DNA of 64,000 nt from Mycolicibacterium senegalense (lineage in GTDB: Bacteria > Actinomycetota > Actinomycetes > Mycobacteriales > Mycobacteriaceae): assembly GCF_019645875.1 (NCBI RefSeq), contig NZ_CP081000.1, positions 186,001-250,000 on the forward strand, in the 5' to 3' direction. A model generated the notes under the pieces. The model searched no databases and was not told the DNA's origin. It saw only the letters and a program-made list of their open reading frames with translations. Shown one piece after another: positions 17,345 through 25,526 of the stretch (within the stretch, counting starts at the first letter, position 1; each line of letters starts with the position of its first letter). Position numbers and translations under genes: made by a program.

Positions 17345-19627
17345 ATGGCAGTCAAACACCGTAGGCAGCGGCGGCGCGTCAAGAGGGTGGCGACTCTCGG
17401 TGCGGCAACCGCAACAGTCACCGCGCTTACGGTGGGCGTTGCTCCGCCACCGGCTCAGGCCGCCGCGGTCCAGCGAGACTTGCGGCTGCAATCCGGGGTC
17501 CAGATCTTCCCGCCACCCGACCAGATCCCGGACCTCACGGGCGGCTTCGGAACCCAGGTGTACAACCAGTTCCAAACCGTCGGCGCACAGCTTCAAACGG
17601 CGTTCGTCAACACGTTCAACTTGGCTGCTCTGCTGCAGGCGGCGGGTATCGATCCGACCGCCGCCATCGAGGGCCCGCTGAACGACGCGCTGGGTGGGGC
17701 GCTCGGCGACGGTCTCGGAGGTCTCAGCGTCGACCTCACTCCGCTGCTCCAAGCGATCGGTGAGGAAGTCGGCATCGGGGGTCTCGTCGCGATACTGGAC
17801 ACCCTTGGAGTGTTGCCCGATCCGATTCCCCTCGGTGAGCTGGCCGGCGGTCTTGGAGTCAATCTCGACGACCCGCTGTCGTCACTGGGCATCAACCTCA
17901 TCACTTCTGGCGGTGTTTTCACTCTCCTGAAGCTGCTCGGGGCCGACCTCGGGTGGACACCTTCGTTCCCCAACTCGGTCGCTGACGAGATCAACAACAC
18001 GCCGTACCTCGAAGTCGGTCTGGGATCGATCTTTACCGCGCTCGGTCTGCCCACGAGCGGGGAAGAGTTCGAGGTTCTGAAAGCCAGTTTCAAACTCCTC
18101 ACGGGCAAGGACTTACCACCCCTCACCACCGACATCGTCGATCTCCGCGTACCCGTCGTCGCGGGCTGGGGTTTCGGTGCCTTCGCGGCAGGTGCGGCGT
18201 ATCAGCAGGTCGTCGACGATCTGCCGAATCAGCCTGGCGGGGCTGCGTACACGGGCGCCGACCCGATCCTCGGCAGTTTCACGATCCTGCCGATGATCCT
18301 GATCGACAACCCGGGCCGCGCCAACGGCGGCATCCTGGCCCGTGCCTACCCGCTCTTCGGGCTGTTGGGGATCGACACCGTGACACCGGATACGCAGGTG
18401 CAGAGCAGTACTGACGGGAACGGTCTTCTCAACGACATTCAGATCTTGGGATTGACCCTCGGCGGAGCCAATCTGATCCCCATCAAGATCGACGCCACAG
18501 CCGAGTACCTGCCGCTGTCGGACTTCGCGGCCTGGCCCAACCCGTTCACGATGGCGAATAACGTTGCAGCAGGGCTATTCCCGACGTACATCCTGCGAAA
18601 CCAATCGCTGGACACGCTCACCACGGTTCTGGTCGACCAAGTCGTCGAGCAGCTGGGCGCGGACATCACCGACTATTTGGCCAACCCGGGAGGTGATCCC
18701 ACCAAGGGACCCAAACTCAACATCTACGTCACCATCCCGGCCAACAGCTTGCCGCTGCTGGAGCCCACGTATCTGGCATACGACGTCATCAACCTGCTGA
18801 CCGGGGCGAACCTCAACAACCCGATCGGTACGGCGCTGAGCCCGGTGCTCACCAGCCTGGTGAACCTCGGCTACACCGATGTGGAGTACAACGAGGAAAC
18901 CGGGATCTACGAACGCACCCTCGACGAGGCCGACATCCCAACGGCTTTCGGCACCCTCCCGGCTGATGTCGACTGGACGCAGGTGCCGGAGCATCTGGTG
19001 AACAACCTTCTCACCGGCATTCAGAAGGCGATCGATGACGGATTGGTGAGCCAGACTCCTGTCTCCAATCCGATCAAGACGCTGCTCGGCTTGCTCGGCG
19101 TGGGCAATCCCTTGGAGAGTCTCACGCCGGATGTGCTGGACACCCTCGGTGACACCAGCGCGCTGAACCTCGCGAAGACGAGCTTCCAACCTCAAGGCAT
19201 CACGCAGACCAACCTCGGCACGGACACGGTTGATCTGAAATCCGTGATCGACGAACCTGTCGGAGGTACCGCCCAGGAGAACGCGGATGACGGCTTGAAG
19301 AAGCTCAGCGCCGCGGGCGACGATGCTCGTCAGGAGTTGGAGAAGACTGTCAAGGACGCCGGCGAGCGCGCGAAGGCCCAGTCCGAGAAGGCACGTGAGC
19401 GGACGGCCACGGCGGTCAAGAACACCCAGGAGCGGCTGAACAAGCTTGCCGAGAACGGCCGTAAGCAGATCAAGTCAGCCGCCGAGGGCCTCCGGGAGGG
19501 TGCCGAGAAGGCGGTCAACGATGTGAAGGACAACGTCGAGAAGGCCGCCAACAAGCCCGAGAAGAAGGCCGCGAAGAAAGCGGAGACGAAGACCGAGAAG
19601 AAGGCCGAAAAGAAGGACGCCGCCTGA
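17345..19627 (+). CDS. Exported PE-PPE-domain-like protein with HBHA-like Lys/Ala tail
   Basis: 760 residues. A basic N-terminus and hydrophobic stretch end in PPPAQAAA (about residues 34-41), a Sec-type signal peptide. The central region resembles the PE-PPE (alpha/beta-hydrolase-like) domain without a PE or PPE head: compare LPLLEPTYLAYDVINL and VLTSLVNLGYTDVEY with the end of that domain. The expected nucleophile elbow reads VVAGWGFGAFAAG, with no serine. From about residue 647 the chain turns into charged helical repeats and ends in a Lys/Ala tail (PEKKAAKKAETKTEKKAEKK), like the heparin-binding tail of HBHA. A cell-wall or adhesion role is inferred; function is unproven. Confidence 0.72.
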   Translation: MAVKHRRQRRRVKRVATLGAATATVTALTVGVAPPPAQAAAVQRDLRLQSGVQIFPPPDQIPDLTGGFGTQVYNQFQTVGAQLQTAFVNTFNLAALLQAAGIDPTAAIEGPLNDALGGALGDGLGGLSVDLTPLLQAIGEEVGIGGLVAILDTLGVLPDPIPLGELAGGLGVNLDDPLSSLGINLITSGGVFTLLKLLGADLGWTPSFPNSVADEINNTPYLEVGLGSIFTALGLPTSGEEFEVLKASFKLLTGKDLPPLTTDIVDLRVPVVAGWGFGAFAAGAAYQQVVDDLPNQPGGAAYTGADPILGSFTILPMILIDNPGRANGGILARAYPLFGLLGIDTVTPDTQVQSSTDGNGLLNDIQILGLTLGGANLIPIKIDATAEYLPLSDFAAWPNPFTMANNVAAGLFPTYILRNQSLDTLTTVLVDQVVEQLGADITDYLANPGGDPTKGPKLNIYVTIPANSLPLLEPTYLAYDVINLLTGANLNNPIGTALSPVLTSLVNLGYTDVEYNEETGIYERTLDEADIPTAFGTLPADVDWTQVPEHLVNNLLTGIQKAIDDGLVSQTPVSNPIKTLLGLLGVGNPLESLTPDVLDTLGDTSALNLAKTSFQPQGITQTNLGTDTVDLKSVIDEPVGGTAQENADDGLKKLSAAGDDARQELEKTVKDAGERAKAQSEKARERTATAVKNTQERLNKLAENGRKQIKSAAEGLREGAEKAVNDVKDNVEKAANKPEKKAAKKAETKTEKKAEKKDAA

Positions 19628-19669
19628 GGCCTGATCTGCCTGGTGCATCCGCTCACTACGATTGACCGG

Positions 19670-20317
19670 ATGACTGCGGAAAGGCGTGGGCGCGGTCGGC
19701 CCGCCGGGCCGGGGGTTGACGTCGCGCAACGTCGCTCGGATCTGCTCGACGCTGCCGAACGTGCGATCCGTACCCACGGGCCGGATGTGGGGATCGCCGA
19801 GGTGGCCAAGGAGGCCGGCTTCGTGCGCTCGGCCGTCTACGCGGTGTTCCCGAATCGGGCGGCCATCCTGTCTGCGCTCGGTGAGCGTCAGGCGCACCGG
19901 CTGCTCAGCGAGATCACCAGGCGTGCAGCGGGTTCGACCGATCTGCGGCAGCGTATGTCGCTGTTCTTCGACGTGATCTGTGGCTGGATGGCCGACGATC
20001 CGAACCTGTACCGGGCGTTGAGCGTGCACGCTGCCGGCGGGCCGGAGATGCCGGGAATCTTCGACGAACTTGCCACCGCCGTCGAGGCCATGCTGGCGGT
20101 ATCCATGGCGGCCGGCGGTGCCGACACCGCTGCCGCGGCGCCGTGGGCGCGGGCCATCGTCGGGTCGGCCATGGTCAGCGCGCAGTGGTGGCTACGGGAG
20201 TCGTCGATGCCCAGAGAAGAACTCGTCGAGCATCTGACGAAACTGTGCTGGGACGGTGGCTCGGCCCTGCCGTTCAGTCCTTTCGATGTTTCGGCTATTG
20301 ACAGCGGTGGGCCATAA
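19670..20317 (+). CDS. TetR-family transcriptional regulator
   Basis: 215 residues from ATG 19670. The N-terminal helix-turn-helix is at about residues 20-65 (RRSDLLDAAERAIRTHG ... VGIAEVAKEAGFVRSAVYAVF), a standard TetR DNA-binding domain; the C-terminal helical domain would bind ligand. The stop codon lies inside the left arm of a perfect 13-bp inverted repeat whose right arm covers the start region of the next gene, the carotenoid oxygenase. This strongly suggests the protein controls that gene, and, if the two are co-transcribed, that the site lies inside the transcript. Confidence 0.9.
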   Translation: MTAERRGRGRPAGPGVDVAQRRSDLLDAAERAIRTHGPDVGIAEVAKEAGFVRSAVYAVFPNRAAILSALGERQAHRLLSEITRRAAGSTDLRQRMSLFFDVICGWMADDPNLYRALSVHAAGGPEMPGIFDELATAVEAMLAVSMAAGGADTAAAAPWARAIVGSAMVSAQWWLRESSMPREELVEHLTKLCWDGGSALPFSPFDVSAIDSGGP

Positions 20318-20339
20318 AAGACACCATGTCTTTTATGGC
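20311..20339. promoter_or_regulatory. 29-bp palindrome, candidate TetR operator
   Basis: Perfect inverted repeat with 13-bp arms, GCCATAAAAGACA and TGTCTTTTATGGC, separated by CCA. It contains the TAA stop of the TetR gene (20315-20317) and the ATG codons at 20326 and 20335 of the carotenoid oxygenase. Length and symmetry are those of TetR-family operators. A DNA-bound repressor here would block the carotenoid oxygenase start; at RNA level the same sequence could fold over the initiation codon. The role is inferred from position and symmetry. Confidence 0.6.
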
Positions 20340-21882
20340 TGCTCCCGCCTCACACCAGGTTGACGGTCCCTCGCGGTACTGGGAGGACGTCCCCGACGAA
20401 TATGACTTGAAGCTGACGGAGATCACCGGCGCGATCCCAACGGGATTGACCGGAACGCTCTACCGCAATGGATCGGGCCGCTGGAACATCGGTACGTCAC
20501 GGGTGGACAGCCTGTTCGACGCCGACGGCATGGTGGTCGCATTCGCGATCGATGGCGACGGTGTGCGGTTCAAAAACCGCTTCGTTCGCACCAACCACTA
20601 CCTGACCACGACCGCAGCGGGGCGCATGGTGAAGCGCGGGTTTGCCTACCAGCGTCCAGGTGGCTTGCGGGCCAACGCGTTTCGGCTTCCCGCCAACACC
20701 GCCAACACCAATGTGATGATCGGCCACGACCAGCTGCTCGCCCTCTGGGAGGGCGGGCGCCCGCACGGCATGGATCTCGACACACTCAACACCATCGGGA
20801 TGTGCAGCCTCGACGGCGCGCTCAAGGGCCCGATCGGCGCGTACTCGGCGCACTACACCTATGACCCGACGACGGACTCCCGCGTCAACTTCGGGTTCGA
20901 ACCGTACTTTCCGCGTCTCGACCTACGCCACATCCGCAATGCGCCGAGCCGGGCTGAAAAGATCAGGCGGCTGCGCGAACTCGCCGGCGAGGCGATTCCC
21001 CGGGTCCGGTTACGCCTGTACGAAACCGATTGTCACGGCGTCACCCGGTACCTGCGGGCGGTACCCCTGCCGGGCATGGGACTGCTCCACGACATGGCGC
21101 TCACCCCGCGCTACGCCGTCTTCATGCTCTCCCCGTTGCGGATCAACCCGTGGGCGCTACTCGGTAGTCAATCCTATTGGGACGCCATAAAGTTCAAGCA
21201 GAACGAGCCGTCGTACTTCATCCTCGCCCCGCGCGATGGCGGGCGGGTCCGGGTGATCGAGACGGATCCGTTCTACATGTGGCACTACGCCAACGCTTAC
21301 GAGGACGGGTCCGACGTGGTGGTCGAACTGCCCCGCTTCGCCCCGGAGACCTTCGGTGGGATGCAGGCCTGGGCAGCCGACAGCCGCAGTGACATGTCGC
21401 GTTTGTACCGAGACGTCGCGGACGAAGACCTGCCGGATACCGTGCGGCTCACCCGGTTCCGCATCACCTCCGACGACCGCGTCCTGGCTGAACCGATGGC
21501 TCAGTTGGGTTGTGAGTTCCCTCAGATCGATCAGCGTCGCTCGACTCAACCGCATTCGGTGACGTACGTGACGGTCCCCGCCGACGGCGACGGTGGCGGG
21601 GAAGGTATCGGCCGGTTCAACCATGCCGACGGCAGCGTGCAGACCTACTGCCCGCCCGGCCACAAGCTGGTCGAGCCGATCTTCGTTCCGCGGCCGACAA
21701 GCTGCACCGAGGACGACGGATGGGTTTTGACCGTGGGCTACGACGAGGCGCAACACCGAAGCCGGCTGATGGTGTTCGACGCAGCCGGCATCGACGCCGG
21801 ACCGATCGCCGAAGCATGGCTGCCATTCCACCTGCCGATGAGCTACCACGGGGCGTTCACCGATCGGGTGGCCAGGTTTTAG
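20326..21882 (+). CDS. Carotenoid oxygenase (RPE65 / carotenoid cleavage dioxygenase family)
   Basis: 518 residues, the usual length for the family. The fold is a seven-bladed propeller with non-haem Fe(II) held by four histidines. Candidate ligands are in HYTYDPTTDSRVNF, GLLHDMALTPRYAVF, FYMWHYANAYEDG and the C-terminal SYHGAFTDRV. The N-terminal TGLTGTLYRNGSGRW is also typical. It should cleave a conjugated double bond in carotenoids or related polyenes or stilbenes, with apocarotenoid aldehydes as products. Two starts are possible, ATG 20326 and ATG 20335 (MAAPASHQ), both inside the palindrome, and neither has a good Shine-Dalgarno. The stop overlaps the convergent acyltransferase by four bases. 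Confidence 0.92.
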   Translation: MSFMAAPASHQVDGPSRYWEDVPDEYDLKLTEITGAIPTGLTGTLYRNGSGRWNIGTSRVDSLFDADGMVVAFAIDGDGVRFKNRFVRTNHYLTTTAAGRMVKRGFAYQRPGGLRANAFRLPANTANTNVMIGHDQLLALWEGGRPHGMDLDTLNTIGMCSLDGALKGPIGAYSAHYTYDPTTDSRVNFGFEPYFPRLDLRHIRNAPSRAEKIRRLRELAGEAIPRVRLRLYETDCHGVTRYLRAVPLPGMGLLHDMALTPRYAVFMLSPLRINPWALLGSQSYWDAIKFKQNEPSYFILAPRDGGRVRVIETDPFYMWHYANAYEDGSDVVVELPRFAPETFGGMQAWAADSRSDMSRLYRDVADEDLPDTVRLTRFRITSDDRVLAEPMAQLGCEFPQIDQRRSTQPHSVTYVTVPADGDGGGEGIGRFNHADGSVQTYCPPGHKLVEPIFVPRPTSCTEDDGWVLTVGYDEAQHRSRLMVFDAAGIDAGPIAEAWLPFHLPMSYHGAFTDRVARF

Positions 21883-24032
21883 TTGGGCGCCAACGCACTT
21901 GCGGTCAGCCGCGCGATCACCGGCGACAACAGTTGCGCATATTCTTCGGTGATGTGGTTGTCGTCGCGGAAGACCAGGGTGTTGCCGACGATCACCGGGC
22001 AGCGCCGGTCGGTGCAGAAGTACTGGTCCAGCCGCGCGTACTGTCCGCCGCCGGCGTGCACGGCCCGGGTTTCCGCGGCAATACCGTTGTCGTTCACGGC
22101 GATCGAGCGGTCGGGTGCGCAGGCCGAAGCGTCATCCATGTGCGCCGACAAGCACGTCGGCACCGTCGTGTGGGGGTCGGGCACGGGTCCGAGCACCAGG
22201 ACCCGTGCGCCGGTGCCGCGCAACTGCGACACCAGTCGGGTCAACCCGTCGAGCCAAGTCGGGTCGTAGCTGACGAAGCCGAAATCAGCTCCGTAGCGGC
22301 GCACCATGTCTAGCACGATCAGAGCCGGTCGGTCATTGGCGATTCGGTTCAACACGTCGGCACGCCACTGTTTGCACTCGGTGAACTCGCGTTCGAGGTA
22401 GGGGCTCAGGATCGGCAGCTTCATCGGCGGACAGGTGACTTTCGCGTAGGTCTGCAACCGCCAATGCTGCTGCTGCGCAGCGGTTTGCAGAGCCGGTTGC
22501 CACATGCCGGCGTGCGAATCGCCGATCAGCGCGGCCTTGGTGGTCGACGCGGCATCTCCGGACACGCAGTCGGGGACGGCGACGTCCTTCCAGGACAGCA
22601 CACAGCCGTTGACGAACGCCTCGGGTTTGGTGATATCGCCGAGCGGCGGTGACAGATTCGACGGCACCGCGCGCAGCGCAGCCGAGGCGGCGACGGCCGC
22701 CTGAACCTGCTGCTCCGGCGTCAGCGTAGGCGCGGGCGCGGACGCAGCAGGTGGGGGTCCGACGAGGGCCACCGGCACCGCCGCTGGTCCGGATCCCGTC
22801 GGCACCGGACGCACTGCCAACAGCACCAGCCCGGCGCAGACCGCTACCGCGGTGGCCGTCGCGCCGACGGCCAGGCTGCGCCACGACGAGCCGCGCAGTG
22901 CGGTGGCGAAGCGGGCCGGGTTCTCGACCAGGTGCAGCGTCAGGATCGCCAGGCCCAACGACATCACCATCGTCGCCACTCGGCCGGCCAACCCCAGCCC
23001 GTGGCCGAACAGGGCCGGGGCCAACAGCAATACCGGCCAGTGCCACAGATACCACGAGTACGACAGCCGGCCGATGCCGCGCATCACCGGTTTCGACAAC
23101 AGGCGCCCGACACCCAGATCGGGGATCGCGCAGCCGGCCCCGATCACCAGCGCGGTGCCCATCACCGGAAGCAACGCCGCGGAGCCGGGATAGGGCGTTG
23201 TGGTGCCGAACTGTGTGCACGTGGCCAGGATCAGCGCCAGACCGCCCCAGCCGACCAGCGCCGCGCAGACCGGGGGCAGGCTGCGCCAGTGTGCCGCAGT
23301 CAGTGCGATCAGCCCGCCGGCGGCCAACTCCCAGGCGCGGGTGGGCAAGGAGAAGAACGCCCAGGGTGGCATCGTCTCGGTCCACGCCAGCGATACGGCG
23401 AGCGAGCCGGCGGCCACCACGGCCAGCACGCACGCATAGGGGACGGCTGACCGGACGTTCCGGCCGCTTCGGGTCAGTAGCCAGGCAATGCCGAGAATCA
23501 GGGCGGGCCACAGCAGATAGAACTGCTCCTCCACGCCGAGCGACCAGTAGTGCTGCAGCGGGGAAGGTGCCGTCTCAGCCGCCAGATAGTCGGTTCCCTC
23601 CACGGCGAAGCGGTAGTTCCCCACGTACAGAGCGCTGGCGATCGCGTCGGTCAGCACCGCGCGTGCCCGCAGCGGTGGGAGCAGGAGAGCGGCTGCCACC
23701 GAGGTGGCCACCAAGACCAGGGCGGCGGCCGGCAGCAGGCGACGGGCTCGTCCGGCATAGAACTGACCCATCCGCACGGTCCCGGTGCCCGAGGCCTCGC
23801 GCCACAGCAGGCCGGTGATCAGGAATCCCGACACGACGAAGAACACGTCGACACCTACGAAGCCGCCGCCGAAGCCGGGCACCCCGGCGTGGAACAGCAC
23901 CACGGCCAGCACTGCGACCGCCCGCAAGCCCTCGATATCGGGACGAAACTGTTTGTTGGACAGGGATTTTCGCCCGCGCGCGGTGTTGCCGCGGCGGGCC
24001 GTGGGCTCCGCGAGGGTTGTCACTCTGTTCAC
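21879..24032 (-). CDS. Acyltransferase 3 membrane protein with C-terminal SGNH domain (OafA/YrhL type)
   Basis: 717 residues from a GTG. The N-terminal acyltransferase-3 domain (about 30-400) begins with FRPDIEGLRAVAVLAVVLFH, containing the conserved catalytic His, and has about ten transmembrane helices (FYLLWPALILGIAWLL is one). The external SGNH hydrolase-like domain (about 480-717) shows GDSH in KAALIGDSHAGMW and the D-x-x-H pair in DDNHITEEYA. Such proteins move acyl groups across the membrane onto cell-envelope glycans or lipids; the acceptor cannot be told. It is convergent with the carotenoid oxygenase. Confidence 0.92.
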   Translation of the reverse strand: MNRVTTLAEPTARRGNTARGRKSLSNKQFRPDIEGLRAVAVLAVVLFHAGVPGFGGGFVGVDVFFVVSGFLITGLLWREASGTGTVRMGQFYAGRARRLLPAAALVLVATSVAAALLLPPLRARAVLTDAIASALYVGNYRFAVEGTDYLAAETAPSPLQHYWSLGVEEQFYLLWPALILGIAWLLTRSGRNVRSAVPYACVLAVVAAGSLAVSLAWTETMPPWAFFSLPTRAWELAAGGLIALTAAHWRSLPPVCAALVGWGGLALILATCTQFGTTTPYPGSAALLPVMGTALVIGAGCAIPDLGVGRLLSKPVMRGIGRLSYSWYLWHWPVLLLAPALFGHGLGLAGRVATMVMSLGLAILTLHLVENPARFATALRGSSWRSLAVGATATAVAVCAGLVLLAVRPVPTGSGPAAVPVALVGPPPAASAPAPTLTPEQQVQAAVAASAALRAVPSNLSPPLGDITKPEAFVNGCVLSWKDVAVPDCVSGDAASTTKAALIGDSHAGMWQPALQTAAQQQHWRLQTYAKVTCPPMKLPILSPYLEREFTECKQWRADVLNRIANDRPALIVLDMVRRYGADFGFVSYDPTWLDGLTRLVSQLRGTGARVLVLGPVPDPHTTVPTCLSAHMDDASACAPDRSIAVNDNGIAAETRAVHAGGGQYARLDQYFCTDRRCPVIVGNTLVFRDDNHITEEYAQLLSPVIARLTASALAPN

Positions 24033-24088
24033 TCGAGTAACGATCGTCGCACGGCGGGTGCCGTTGACCCGGGATTTGCCGGGCCTGT

Positions 24089-24097
24089 TGCTAGCCT
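24089..24097 (+). promoter_or_regulatory. Possible extended -10 promoter for the RNase gene
   Basis: TGC-TAGCCT ends seven bases before the ATG of the RNase lipoprotein. This spacing would place the transcript start at or next to the initiation codon, which fits a leaderless mRNA, common in mycobacteria; no Shine-Dalgarno is seen. TTGACC at 24064-24069 is too far upstream for a classical -35. Weak evidence, based on spacing and the extended -10 form. Confidence 0.3.
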
Positions 24098-24104
24098 CAT
24101 TCCG

Positions 24105-24509
24105 ATGGGACGATCACGCATTGCCGCGCTGGCGGTGCTGTGCGGGTTGCTTTCGGGCTGTTGCGCCCCGACCGAATCCACGCAGTCATCGAAGGCGCCC
24201 GCGGTCTCGGCCGCCGGCACCTGCGATCTGAGCGGCCTTCCGCCCGAGGCGGACACGACGGTTGAGCTCATCCAGTCCGGCGGGCCGTTTCCCTACCCGC
24301 GCAACGACGGCGTCGTCTTCGGAAACTACGAAGGCCGGTTGCCCAAACATGAGCGCGGCTACTACCACGAGTACACCGTGCCGACACCCGGCAACAAACA
24401 CCGCGGCAAGCGGCGCATCGTCACCGGCGGAGCGCCGCAGAACGATCCGCCCGAGTATTACTACACCGGCGATCACTACGAATCGTTCTGCCTGATCGGA
24501 GGCATGTGA
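24105..24509 (+). CDS. Secreted/lipoprotein guanyl-type ribonuclease (RNase Sa / barnase superfamily)
   Basis: 134 residues. The N-terminus is a lipoprotein signal with lipobox LSGC (residues 16-19; Cys19), so the enzyme is probably membrane-anchored outside the cell. The mature part aligns closely with Streptomyces RNase Sa: LSGLPPEAD, GPFPYPRNDGVVFGN, GYYHEYTVPTPG, RGKRRIVTG, YYTGDHYESF. Catalytic residues are intact: Glu89, Arg103/104 and His124. The family cleaves RNA after guanosine. The next gene, overlapping by four bases, is a barstar-type inhibitor that would protect the cytoplasm. Whether the RNase is a weapon, nutrient scavenger or processing enzyme is not shown by the sequence. 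Confidence 0.92.
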   Translation: MGRSRIAALAVLCGLLSGCCAPTESTQSSKAPAVSAAGTCDLSGLPPEADTTVELIQSGGPFPYPRNDGVVFGNYEGRLPKHERGYYHEYTVPTPGNKHRGKRRIVTGGAPQNDPPEYYYTGDHYESFCLIGGM

Positions 24510-24784
24510 AGACGTATCGGATCGACGGGTCCAAGGTGGCCTCGAAGGCGGACTTCTTCACCGAGATCGGCCGCGCCGTCAACGGTGACGACGGCTACTT
24601 CGGCTCGAATCTCGATGCGCTGGCCGATTGTCTGCGCGGCGGATTCGGCACTCCGGACAACCGCAAGTTCCGGTTTGTCATGACTTCCTATCGGAATATC
24701 AAAGAAGCGCTCGGGCAGGACACTTGGGCCACGGTGTTGTCGATCTTCGCCACCGAGGGCGTCGATCTGTGGCTCCAGAACTGA
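24506..24784 (+). CDS. Barstar-family ribonuclease inhibitor
   Basis: 92 residues, the normal size of barstar (about 90). The GTG start overlaps the RNase stop (GTGA), so the pair is translationally coupled. The inhibitory helix YFGSNLDALADCL (residues 31-43) matches the barstar helix that plugs the barnase active site, including both acidic residues (Asp37 and Asp41) and the Asn before them. No signal peptide is present, so it acts in the cytoplasm on RNase that has not yet been exported. The C-terminus (VDLWLQN) matches the last beta strand of the fold. Confidence 0.92.
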   Translation: MKTYRIDGSKVASKADFFTEIGRAVNGDDGYFGSNLDALADCLRGGFGTPDNRKFRFVMTSYRNIKEALGQDTWATVLSIFATEGVDLWLQN

Positions 24785-24989
24785 GGCTCGACCGGCCCAG
24801 CAAACTAGGCGGGTAACCGCTTACGCGCGTCCGACGCGGGCAACGGCGCAGTGGCCGCGGATTGGCAACAAGGCTGTGCAGCAACGGCGTTGACCGCGGC
24901 CCCGCCACCTTCGGAATGTGGTTAAGCTGGCGTTCTGCGTGCCATCTGGCGCGGGGTAGTTGGAGCGGACTGGTAGGAGCTACGCGCGC

Positions 24990-25523
24990 GTGACTGAACA
25001 GGTATCGACCGAGACGACGTGGCTGATGGCCGGCACCGAGGGGTCTGAGTACCTGTGGCAAACTCAACCCGGCGACATGATCGCTGCGCTGCCCTACTTC
25101 CGGGCGACGATGACTCACCTGATCGCACTCCACGGCGGCACCCTGGCGGCGAGGCAGCCCGCCTGCGACGGTTTCACGGCCACCTTCGCCCGGGCCTCGG
25201 ATGCGGTCTCGTGCGCGCTGTATCTGCAACTGGCACCGATGGATCCGTTCGAGCTGTGTATCGGCGTGCACAACGCGGCTACCGGAGCACAGCGGTTGCG
25301 CGACATCGCCCACGCCGGGCAGACGTTGATCTCGGGCACGACCGCGTCATCGGTTGCCGGCGACTTGCCCTCCGGGGCCACCCTGAAACACCTCGGCGAC
25401 CAACGCATGGGCGACAGCGAGGCGCAGGAGCGGCTGCTGCAGCTGTGTCACCCCGGCCTGCGGAAGTACCTGCAGCCCTTGCGAATGCCGCGCGCCGTGC
25501 TCGCCGAAGTCCTGGCGAACTGA
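24990..25523 (+). CDS. Orphan class III cyclase-homology domain protein
   Basis: 177 residues from GTG 24990, chosen because AGGAG lies ten bases upstream (24975-24979). It matches the degenerate cyclase-homology domain found at the N-terminus of large mycobacterial LuxR-type regulators (Rv0386/Rv1358/Rv2488c type): HGGTLAARQPACDGFTATF, ASDAVSCALYLQ, IAHAGQTLISGTTAS, LPSGATLKHLGDQRMGD. The metal-binding aspartates of an active cyclase are not apparent. Here the domain stands alone, without ATPase or HTH parts; it may be a sensor fragment or a remnant of a larger regulator. It is convergent with the next gene, three bases apart. Confidence 0.72.
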   Translation: MTEQVSTETTWLMAGTEGSEYLWQTQPGDMIAALPYFRATMTHLIALHGGTLAARQPACDGFTATFARASDAVSCALYLQLAPMDPFELCIGVHNAATGAQRLRDIAHAGQTLISGTTASSVAGDLPSGATLKHLGDQRMGDSEAQERLLQLCHPGLRKYLQPLRMPRAVLAEVLAN

Positions 25524-25526
25524 CGC

